A DNA stretch of 5,402 bases, taken from Pseudomonadota bacterium (GTDB lineage: Bacteria; Pseudomonadota; Alphaproteobacteria; Rhizobiales; Kaistiaceae). The stretch spans positions 1 to 5,402 of the forward strand of contig JAEVZM010000257.1 of NCBI GenBank assembly GCA_023392225.1. Reading direction: 5' to 3'. Below, piece after piece: positions 1 to 5,075 of the stretch. The position numbers and the translations under genes are program-made. The notes under the pieces are model-generated. The model was not told the origin of the DNA, did no database searches, and saw only the letters and a list, made by a program, of their open reading frames with translations. Each line of letters begins with the position of its first letter. The stretch's first letter is position 1.

Positions 1-25
1 CCTCGGGCCCCCCCCGCCCCCGCCA

Positions 26-44
26 CCGCGGCCCGCGGCCTTTT
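26..44 (+). terminator. possible rho-independent terminator for a converging gene outside the window
   Basis: On the plus strand CCGCG (26-30), a 3-base loop and CGCGG (34-38) can form a 5-bp GC hairpin, followed two bases later by TTTT (41-44). Read on the plus strand this is a short stem plus a short U-tract. Read on the minus strand it has no U-tract, so it would not serve the DUF305 gene whose stop is at 47-49. It would fit a plus-strand gene lying left of the window and converging on DUF305. The stem is short and the surroundings are C-rich, so this may be chance. Confidence 0.25.
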
Positions 45-46
45 CG

Positions 47-430
47 TCAGTTCGTGTCGTGCTCGGCGAGCCAGTCCCGCATGAACGCGATCTCCTGTTC
101 CTGCGCCGCGATGATCGCCTCCGCCAGCTTGCGGATCGCGGGATCGTCGCCGTAGGCGAGCTCGACCTTCGCCATGTCGATCGCGCCCTGGTGATGGGCG
201 ATCATGCCGCGCACGAAGTCGATGTCGGCATCGCCGGTGAAGGTGATGGCCATGTCGCGGTGCATGATGTCGTTGGCCGCGATATAGGCCGCGGTGGATG
301 GGCTGTCGCCCGCGCCGGGCTGGGTCATGGCGTGGCCCGTGTGATCGCCGGCCATGCCGGCCTCCTCGGCGAGGACGGGCACGGCGAAGATGAGGCCCGC
401 GAGCGCGAGGCCGATGAAACGTGTGGTCAC
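47..430 (-). CDS. DUF305 family exported protein, putative metal-binding
   Basis: A 127-residue protein started at GTG (430-428). I chose this start because AGGAA lies 7 bases upstream and because it gives a clean signal peptide; the upstream in-frame extension is arginine-rich and not protein-like. Residues 1-21 form a short basic start, a hydrophobic core and a VLA cleavage site, so the mature protein begins EEAG and should be periplasmic. Residues 50-125 match the DUF305 family: IMHRDM near 55-60, the hallmark DFVRGMIAHHQGAIDMA at 71-87, and a helical end with FMRDWL at 116-121. Many His and Met residues (H30, H33, M35, M56, H57, M60, M76, H79, H80, M86) could bind copper or another metal. 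DUF305 proteins are often found near copper-resistance genes, but their biochemical role is not settled. It follows the His/Cys protein by 59 bases on the same strand and is probably co-transcribed with it. The family call is firm; metal binding is inference. Confidence 0.9.
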   Translation of the reverse strand: MTTRFIGLALAGLIFAVPVLAEEAGMAGDHTGHAMTQPGAGDSPSTAAYIAANDIMHRDMAITFTGDADIDFVRGMIAHHQGAIDMAKVELAYGDDPAIRKLAEAIIAAQEQEIAFMRDWLAEHDTN

Positions 431-440
431 GATGGTGTTC

Positions 441-476
441 CTTTCGTGAAAGCTGAAACGACGCCGGCGAGCCGGC
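441..476 (-). promoter_or_regulatory. two inverted repeats ahead of the DUF305 gene
   Basis: The 59-base gap between the two small secreted-protein genes contains GCCGG-CGAG-CCGGC (463-476; 5-bp arms, 4-base loop) and CTTTC-GT-GAAAG (441-452; 5-bp arms). The second one borders the AGGAA ribosome binding site of the DUF305 gene. The loop of two bases is too tight for a good RNA hairpin, so if functional it would more likely be a protein-binding site. The first could be a weak RNA hairpin. I see no match to a CueR/MerR-type operator. Function is unproven. Confidence 0.25.
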
Positions 477-489
477 ACACGCGTTGAAT

Positions 490-852
490 TCAGACTGACG
501 GAAGGAACGGGAGGCGCGGCGGCCGCTCGGCGGGCTCGACGACGCGGCCCCACGCGACGTCGTCGACAAAGCCCGGCGCGGCGAGACCGGCATCGTCCGG
601 CATCACGGCGGGCAGCGGGTTGGAGAGAAAGCCCGGCGAGAAGGCGAGGCAGCACGGAACGACGGCGCTGCCCGATTTGGACGGCGCCTCGCCCCGATGA
701 TGGTGCGCCGGGACATCGGCCCGCGCCGATGGCGTGGCCGCGGCATCGATCATGCCACAGCCGCCAGGCCCATCATGCGTGGCCGCCACCCCAACGACCG
801 GCGCCCAGAAGAGCGAAATGGCGACGAGGAGGGCGAGGAGCAGGCGACCCAT
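490..852 (-). CDS. small secreted His/Cys-containing protein of unknown function
   Basis: A 120-residue protein starting at ATG (852-850) with GAGGGGG 6 bases upstream. Residues 1-24 are a typical signal peptide: MGR, a long hydrophobic stretch, and a VAA cleavage site before THDG. The mature part is low in recognisable structure but carries possible metal ligands: C32 and M34, a histidine cluster H50-H52, and the pair C67-C68. The tail (109-120) is rich in Pro and Arg. Small exported proteins with a His cluster and a CC pair are common beside copper genes in proteobacteria, and some are classed as DUF2946-like or CopL-like; I cannot assign this one to a family. It lies 24 bases after grpE and 59 bases before the DUF305 gene, all on one strand. 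The gene itself is well supported by start, ribosome binding site and signal peptide. A role in binding or sensing periplasmic metal is inferred from residues and from the DUF305 neighbour only. Confidence 0.75.
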   Translation of the reverse strand: MGRLLLALLVAISLFWAPVVGVAATHDGPGGCGMIDAAATPSARADVPAHHHRGEAPSKSGSAVVPCCLAFSPGFLSNPLPAVMPDDAGLAAPGFVDDVAWGRVVEPAERPPRLPFLPSV

Positions 853-876
853 CCCGTTCCCCCTCGCCGCTTTAAC

Positions 877-1473
877 TCAGTTGGCGTCGTTGGCGGGCGA
901 CGGCGCGGCTGCGCTCGCGTTCGCCGGCGCCTTGGCGACGCCGACCATGGCCGGGCGCAGCACGCGGTCGCCGATGACGTAGCCGGCCTGCATGACCTGC
1001 GCCACCGAGCCTGGCGGCACGTCGCTGGTCTCGACCTCGAACACGGCCTGGTGGAAGTCGGGATTGAACTTCTCGCCCTTGGGGTCGAGCGGCTTGACGC
1101 CGAACTTGGCGAGCGTCTGCTCGAGCCCGCGCTCGGTCACCTCGACGCCCTCGATGAATGCCACGGCGGCCTTGTTGTCGGCCGAGCGAAGCTCCTCGGG
1201 CACCGCGGCGAGCGCCCGCTTGAGGTTGTCGGCAACCGTCAGCATGTCGCGGGCGAAGGAGGTCACCGCGTATTGCCGCGAATCGGCGATCTCGCGGGTG
1301 GTGCGCTTGCGGAGGTTCTCCATCTCGGCAAGCGAGCGGGTCAGCCGGTCCTTGAGGTCACCGACTTCGACCCGAAGGGCCTCGGTCTCATCGACACCGG
1401 CGGCAAGGTTCTCGCTCGGGGCGCCGATCGCCTCGGGCTCGGTTCCATGCTCTTCGGCCAGAGTCCCTCTCAA
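877..1473 (-). CDS. grpE: GrpE, nucleotide exchange factor for DnaK
   Basis: A 198-residue protein. GrpE acts in the cytoplasm as a dimer that releases ADP from the Hsp70 chaperone DnaK and serves as a thermosensor of that cycle. Residues 1-30 are an acidic, poorly ordered N-terminus. Residues about 31-75 form the long coiled-coil helix, including LAEMENLRKRTTRE (48-61). FARDMLTVADNLKRAL (73-88) is the conserved four-helix region. The C-terminal beta-domain carries the GrpE signature from KFNPDFHQAVFEV (135-147) through MQAGYVIGDRVLRPAMVGV (161-179). An Ala/Pro/Asn tail ends it. The start is unusual: the frame is closed by TGA at 1482-1480, no in-frame ATG or GTG lies before the conserved part, and TTG at 1473-1471 is the only ordinary candidate. 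It has no clear Shine-Dalgarno sequence. A sigma-32-like promoter lies just upstream. The usual partners dnaK, dnaJ and hrcA are not in the window. Identity is certain; the exact N-terminus is not. Confidence 0.95.
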   Translation of the reverse strand: MRGTLAEEHGTEPEAIGAPSENLAAGVDETEALRVEVGDLKDRLTRSLAEMENLRKRTTREIADSRQYAVTSFARDMLTVADNLKRALAAVPEELRSADNKAAVAFIEGVEVTERGLEQTLAKFGVKPLDPKGEKFNPDFHQAVFEVETSDVPPGSVAQVMQAGYVIGDRVLRPAMVGVAKAPANASAAAPSPANDAN

Positions 1474-1500
1474 ATGTGCTCAGTCTGGAAATCCGCTTTG

Positions 1501-1529
1501 ATATCAGGTGTGAGGACGGAAAAATCAAG
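1501..1529 (-). promoter_or_regulatory. putative heat-shock (sigma-32 type) promoter of grpE
   Basis: Reading the minus strand, CTTGATT (1529-1523) is followed after 14 bases by CCTGATAT (1508-1501). The known sigma-32 pattern is CTTGAAA, 13-15 bases, CCCCATnT, so the -35 matches at five of seven positions and the -10 at most positions, with correct spacing. A start of transcription near 1494 would leave a leader of about 20 bases before the TTG codon of grpE, which is itself a classic heat-shock gene. The same bases also fit a weak housekeeping promoter (TTGATT, 17 bases, GATATC). The patch is visibly less GC-rich than its surroundings. The motif is seen directly; its use is inference. Confidence 0.45.
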
Positions 1530-1610
1530 GCTGCGGCGAAACTTGCGCTGGCTGTCACCAGCCCGCCGCCGGTCCTCGCCGCGCCCGCCGGAGCGGTCCC
1601 TCGGCCGCGC

Positions 1611-2939
1611 CTACCGGTCGCTCCCGGGATCCTCGAACCCGAGCAGGACGGCGTACTTGCCCGGCAGCTCGGCGAGAGTGGCGAAGGTGGTCTCGCGGAA
1701 CGGCACGAAGCCGCGCCAGTACGAATGCATGAGGAACAGGTTGAGGAGGATGAGCAGCGCCACGACGATGCGCGTCGCGCTCCATCCGAGCCAGTGGGCG
1801 CGGAGTCGCGCCAGCGTCGCGGCGATCGGGATCGCGAGGATCGGCATGAACTCGACGAACGGCCGGCTGCCGTAGCTGCCACCGAAGTCCCACGGCTGCC
1901 AGCTGGCGCAGAGATAGACCTGGAGAGCGACGGCGATCGGCGCCGAGACGCTGAACCAGGGACGAAGACCGGCGGGAATGAGAAAGAAGCCGGGCACGGC
2001 GAGCACCAGCAGTGGTGCCCAGAACAGGAGCCCCTTGGACACGCTGAACAGGAACGCGGCCAGCGCCGGATCCTGCCAGGCGAAGCCCTCTTCGCCGTAG
2101 GTGTAGACGATGAGGCTGCCCGTGGCCGCGTACCAGTAGAGCGCGAGCGGCAGGAGGGCCAGGCCGAGCCCGGCCGCGAACCAAGCGAGGTCGCGAAGCC
2201 CGCGCCCGGCCAGCGCATCGCCGCGCCGGGCGTCGAGCCAGGCGGCGGCGGCCATCACGCCGACGATGCCGTTTGGAACCCGCGTGATGACGATCAGCCC
2301 CAGCAGGATGCCGATCAGGAACGGGGCGCCCCTGCCCTCGGCGCCGGCGCGATAGCGAAGCAGCGCCAGCAGGTAAGCTGCGACGAGGAAGTAGGAGTAG
2401 ATGTGGGAGAACGAGGCGTCGTAGCTGGCGTAGTGGAAGACGTTGGTGCCGAATACGACGACCACCAGCGTCCAGGCGACGATCGTGCCCTCGAAGAAGC
2501 GCGACAGCGCCCGCCACACCAGGAGCGTGCCAAGGACGAACCAGGTCGCGCCGGAGACGATGTTGGCGATCTGGTAGGGTGTGGAAAGGCCGCTCCGGTC
2601 GCCGCCGGTGAGGAGGACGAAATTGTCCGCGACGATAAAAAACGGCGCCTCAAGGAGCGCCGTGCCCACCGGGTACTTGTTCAGGAACACCCCGAGGTCT
2701 TCCCGCCACCTGAGCCCGGCACCGGCCGGATAGCCCTCGGCCAGCGACTGGACGAAAGCGGTGAAGGTTACATCGCGATGAATGATCAGCGACGGGAGAA
2801 AGGCGTGGTAGCCGAACCCGTCGGAGCGGATCGGCGGACCGTTCAGGCCGTTGCCGTAGACATAGGCCACCGAGAGCGCCACCAGCACCGACAGGGCCGC
2901 GGCCGCGGCCACCTGCCGCCGGTTCCACTGGATACGCAC
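1611..2939 (-). CDS. polytopic membrane protein, putative GT-C type glycosyltransferase
   Basis: A 442-residue integral membrane protein with about 11 hydrophobic segments, near residues 8-28, 92-110, 123-145, 150-168, 179-194, 205-235, 251-270, 292-322, 328-346, 361-378 and 389-406. The start is GTG (2939-2937), chosen for the GGAGGGGG stretch 6-9 bases upstream; I see no better start. After the first membrane segment comes PIRSDGFGYHAFLPS (36-50). A conserved Asp in this first external loop (here D40) is typical of GT-C glycosyltransferases, which use polyprenyl-phosphate sugars. Other marked stretches are NKYPVG (87-92), YDASFSHIYSY (173-183), and SWQPWDFGGSYGSRPFVEF (346-364), which resembles a motif I associate with large uncharacterised families of this type. 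The substrate cannot be read from the sequence. It lies 69 bases after coaA, probably in the same transcript, and ahead of the grpE promoter region. Membrane topology is clear; the glycosyltransferase call rests on overall layout and D40 and is moderate. It could instead be a non-catalytic member of the fold. Confidence 0.8.
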   Translation of the reverse strand: MRIQWNRRQVAAAAALSVLVALSVAYVYGNGLNGPPIRSDGFGYHAFLPSLIIHRDVTFTAFVQSLAEGYPAGAGLRWREDLGVFLNKYPVGTALLEAPFFIVADNFVLLTGGDRSGLSTPYQIANIVSGATWFVLGTLLVWRALSRFFEGTIVAWTLVVVVFGTNVFHYASYDASFSHIYSYFLVAAYLLALLRYRAGAEGRGAPFLIGILLGLIVITRVPNGIVGVMAAAAWLDARRGDALAGRGLRDLAWFAAGLGLALLPLALYWYAATGSLIVYTYGEEGFAWQDPALAAFLFSVSKGLLFWAPLLVLAVPGFFLIPAGLRPWFSVSAPIAVALQVYLCASWQPWDFGGSYGSRPFVEFMPILAIPIAATLARLRAHWLGWSATRIVVALLILLNLFLMHSYWRGFVPFRETTFATLAELPGKYAVLLGFEDPGSDR

Positions 2940-2962
2940 CGACCGCCCCCTCCCCCACCGGC

Positions 2963-3002
2963 GCGGACCACCCGCCGCGCGCCGCCATCGGTACCGGTCC
3001 GC
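2963..3002 (-). repeat. inverted repeat in the coaA to membrane-protein gap
   Basis: GCGGACC (2963-2969) and GGTCCGC (2996-3002) are perfect 7-base inverted arms separated by 26 bases, within the 69-base gap after the coaA stop (3011-3009). There is no T-tract on the minus strand after the arms, so it is not a convincing terminator. It could be a partial attenuator or a 3'-end stabilising structure, or simply chance in GC-rich sequence. The Shine-Dalgarno stretch of the next gene lies downstream of it. Confidence 0.25.
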
Positions 3003-3008
3003 ACGGCC

Positions 3009-3965
3009 CTAGATCCGCCGGAGCGAGACCTGCTCTATCTTGTGGTCCTGGCCCTTGCGCAGGATCAGCTGGGCCCGCGGCCGGGTCGGCAGGATGTTCT
3101 CGTGCAGGTTGACGAGGTTGATCCGCGACCACAGGCCCTCGGCGAAGGTGAGCGCCTCCTCGGTGGTGATCGAGGCATAGCGGTGGAAATAGGACTGCGG
3201 ATCGCGGAACGCGGTCTCGCGCAGCCGCAGGAAGCGCTCGAGGTACCACTGGCGCAGCACCGGCTCGTCGGCGTCGATATAGATCGAGAAGTCGAAGAAG
3301 TCCGAGACGAACGGCACCGCCCGGCCATCCTTCGGCAGCCGCGACGTCTGGAGCACGTTGAGCCCCTCGACGATCAGGATGTCGGGACGGGCGACCTTGA
3401 CGGTCTCGCCGGGCACGATGTCGTAGGAGAGGTGCGAATAGATCGGTGCCTCGACCTCGCGCTTGCCGGCCTTGATGTCGGCGAGGAAGGCGAGCAGCGC
3501 CGGCAGGTCGTAGCTCTCGGGGAAGCCCTTCCGCTCCATCAGGCCTTCCTCCTTCAGGACCGCGTTGGGCAGGAGGAAGCCGTCGGTGGTGATCAGCTCC
3601 ACCCGCGGCGTGTTGGGCCAGCGGGCGAGCAGCGCGCGAAGCAGCCGCGCCGTGGTCGACTTGCCGACCGCCACCGAGCCGGCGATGCCGATGATGAACG
3701 GCGTCGCGCCATCGCGCGTGCCGAGGAAGGTGTGGGTGGCAGCATAGAGCTGCTGGGTCGCCGCCACGTAGAGGCTGAGGAGGCGCGTGATCGGCAGATA
3801 GATGTGCACCACCTCCTCGAGCGAGATGGGATCGTTGAGGCTCTTGAGACGGTTGAGGTCGTCGAGCGTCTGGGTCAGCGGCTCGTCGGCGCGGAGCGCC
3901 GCCCACTCCGCGCGGCTGAAGGTCATGTAGGGCGAGGCGACGCCCGCGGCGGCCTGATCGAGCAT
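3009..3965 (-). CDS. coaA: type I pantothenate kinase
   Basis: A 318-residue cytoplasmic enzyme that phosphorylates pantothenate with ATP, the first and usually rate-controlling step of coenzyme A synthesis. The length is close to the 316 residues of the E. coli enzyme. The P-loop GIAGSVAVGKST is at 93-104 with K102. Other conserved parts are ITTDGF (125-130; D128 matches the catalytic Asp region), PIYSHLSYDIVPGE (174-187; H178), VEGLNVLQ (199-206), the pantothenate-binding region QWYLERFLRLRE (239-250), and the C-terminal NLHENILPTRPRAQLIL (286-302). The start ATG (3965-3963) shares one base with the hisE stop in TGATG, and GGGGAGGGG lies 5 bases upstream. An open frame continues further upstream inside hisE, but that part is Arg/Gly-rich and not CoaA-like. 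Coupling to hisE implies expression with the histidine operon; this hisE-coaA arrangement is familiar in alphaproteobacteria. CoaA of this type is normally feedback-inhibited by CoA, which the sequence does not test. Confidence 0.97.
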   Translation of the reverse strand: MLDQAAAGVASPYMTFSRAEWAALRADEPLTQTLDDLNRLKSLNDPISLEEVVHIYLPITRLLSLYVAATQQLYAATHTFLGTRDGATPFIIGIAGSVAVGKSTTARLLRALLARWPNTPRVELITTDGFLLPNAVLKEEGLMERKGFPESYDLPALLAFLADIKAGKREVEAPIYSHLSYDIVPGETVKVARPDILIVEGLNVLQTSRLPKDGRAVPFVSDFFDFSIYIDADEPVLRQWYLERFLRLRETAFRDPQSYFHRYASITTEEALTFAEGLWSRINLVNLHENILPTRPRAQLILRKGQDHKIEQVSLRRI

Positions 3966-4306
3966 CAGCGCCCCTCCCCGCTCTTGCGCGAGGCCTTCTC
4001 GGCGAGGCCGCCCTGCGCCGTGCGGCGCTCGAGCTCGGCCATCACCGCCTCGAGCGCGACGCCGCGCGATTGCAGCATGACGAGGAGGTGGTAGAGCACG
4101 TCCGCGGTCTCCGCGGTCAACGCCTTGTCGTCCTCGGCGACCGCGGCGAGCGCCGCCTCGAAGGCCTCCTCGCCGAACTTCTTGGCGCACTTGCCCGGCC
4201 CCGCGGCAAGGAGCTTCGCCGTGTAGGAGCCCGGATCGCCGGTACGGGCGCGATCGGCGATGATCGCGGCGAGATCGGCGAGGGTGAAGCGGGTCTGCTC
4301 AGCCAT
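3965..4306 (-). CDS. hisE: phosphoribosyl-ATP pyrophosphohydrolase
   Basis: A 113-residue enzyme that removes pyrophosphate from phosphoribosyl-ATP to give phosphoribosyl-AMP, the second step of histidine synthesis. It belongs to the all-alpha MazG-like NTP pyrophosphohydrolases. Visible family features are SYTAKLLAAG (27-36), KCAKKFGEEAFEAALAA (39-55) holding the metal-binding E46, E47 and E50, and ETADVLYHLLVML (66-78) with E66 and D69 as the second acidic pair. It is a stand-alone HisE, not fused to HisI, as is usual in alphaproteobacteria. The start ATG (4306-4304) overlaps the end of hisF by 8 bases. I see no Shine-Dalgarno sequence just upstream, so translation probably depends on ribosomes finishing hisF. 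Its stop shares a base with the coaA start. The C-terminal tail after residue 98 is polar and variable. Confidence 0.97.
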   Translation of the reverse strand: MAEQTRFTLADLAAIIADRARTGDPGSYTAKLLAAGPGKCAKKFGEEAFEAALAAVAEDDKALTAETADVLYHLLVMLQSRGVALEAVMAELERRTAQGGLAEKASRKSGEGR

Positions 4307-5075
4307 CGAGACGCACCGGAATGCCGAAGGCGGCCATGTGTTCCTTGGCCTGGCGGATGGTGAAGGTGCCGAAATGGAAGATCGAGGCAGCGAGCACGGC
4401 CGAGGCGCGGCCCTGGTTGACGCCCTCGACCAGATGGTCGAGCCGGCCGACGCCGCCCGAGGCGATCACCGGCACCGGCACCGCATCGGCGATGGCGCGG
4501 GTGAGGCCGAGGTCGAAGCCGTCACCGGTGCCGTCGCGATCCATCGAGGTGAGGAGGATCTCGCCGGCGCCGAGCCTGGCGACCTCGACGGCATATTCGA
4601 TCGCATCGATGCCGGTCGGCTTCCGGCCGCCATGGGTGAAGATCTCCCAGCGGCCGTCCTCGCCCTCGCGGCTCACCTTCTTGGCGTCGATCGCCACCAC
4701 GATCGCCTGGGCGCCGAACTTCTCCGCGGCATCGGCGACGATGCGGCGGTCGTTCACCGCGGCGGTGTTGATCGAGACCTTGTCGGCCCCGGCGAGCATG
4801 AGGTTGCGCACGTCGTCGACGGTGCGGACCCCGCCGCCGACCGTCACCGGCATGAAGCAGACCTCGGCGGTGCGGGCGACGACGTCGAGGATGGTGCCGC
4901 GGTTCTCGTGGCTCGCCGTGATGTCGAGGAAGCAGAGCTCGTCGGCGCCGGCGGCGTCATAGGCGCGGGCGGATTCGACCGGGTCGCCGGCGTCGGCGAG
5001 GTCGAGGAAGCGGATGCCCTTGACCACGCGCCCGTCCTTGACGTCGAGGCAGGGAACGATGCGGACCTTCAGCAT
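4299..5075 (-). CDS. hisF: imidazole glycerol phosphate synthase, cyclase subunit
   Basis: A 258-residue (beta/alpha)8-barrel protein. With the glutaminase HisH it converts PRFAR and ammonia to imidazole glycerol phosphate and AICAR, linking histidine and purine synthesis. The catalytic pair is in the expected places: D11 in IVPCLDVKDGRVVKG (6-20) and D130 in VVAIDAKK (126-133). Also conserved are FLDITAS (49-55), TVGGGVR (78-84), DKVSINTAA (98-106), LLTSMDRDGTGDGFD (174-188) and VIASGGVG (203-210), which form the phosphate-binding loops. Two starts are adjacent, GTG at 5078 and ATG at 5075. I chose ATG because GGGAGG lies 7 bases before it (only 4 before GTG) and because it puts the catalytic residues at exactly 11 and 130, as in well-studied HisF proteins. 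With this start it shares one base with the hisA stop (TGATG). hisH is not in the window and would be expected upstream, to the right. Confidence 0.99.
   Translation of the reverse strand: MLKVRIVPCLDVKDGRVVKGIRFLDLADAGDPVESARAYDAAGADELCFLDITASHENRGTILDVVARTAEVCFMPVTVGGGVRTVDDVRNLMLAGADKVSINTAAVNDRRIVADAAEKFGAQAIVVAIDAKKVSREGEDGRWEIFTHGGRKPTGIDAIEYAVEVARLGAGEILLTSMDRDGTGDGFDLGLTRAIADAVPVPVIASGGVGRLDHLVEGVNQGRASAVLAASIFHFGTFTIRQAKEHMAAFGIPVRLDG

Noticed and set aside
1..21. C-rich run with eight consecutive C at the left edge
   Set aside because: Probably a low-complexity stretch between converging genes or a sequence-quality issue; nothing further can be supported.
431..655. A longer DUF305 gene reaching upstream to 655
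   Set aside because: The extra N-terminal 75 residues are Arg/Pro-rich and overlap the upstream secreted protein gene. The GTG at 430 has a good ribosome binding site and yields a proper signal peptide.
1471..1500. A CIRCE (HrcA) operator ahead of grpE
   Set aside because: The sequence GAGCAC near 1476-1481 recalls half of it, but there is no TTAGCACTC / GAGTGCTAA inverted pair with a 9-base spacer.
1530..1610. A terminator after the membrane protein gene
   Set aside because: The region downstream of the TAG (1613-1611) is GC-rich with partial repeats, but I find no stable stem followed by a T-tract on the minus strand.
697..1875. A 392-codon plus-strand open frame opposite grpE and its promoter region
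   Set aside because: It crosses grpE, an intergenic gap and two other genes with Arg/His/Gly-rich translation and no family resemblance.
2895..2910. A perfect 16-base palindrome GGCCGCGGCCGCGGCC
   Set aside because: It lies within the alanine-rich first membrane segment of the membrane protein, where GCC/GCG alanine codons produce such palindromes by chance.
1476..4094. An 872-codon open frame on the plus strand running antisense to three and a half genes
   Set aside because: It lies opposite grpE's upstream gap, the membrane protein, coaA and hisE, which have clear family matches. Its protein is a run of Arg, Glu, Asp, Gly and Pro with no domain, as expected from the antisense frame of GC-rich genes.
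3966..4190. A longer coaA starting inside hisE
   Set aside because: The extension is Arg/Gly-rich and lies out of frame within hisE. The ATG at 3965 has a strong ribosome binding site and gives the normal CoaA length.
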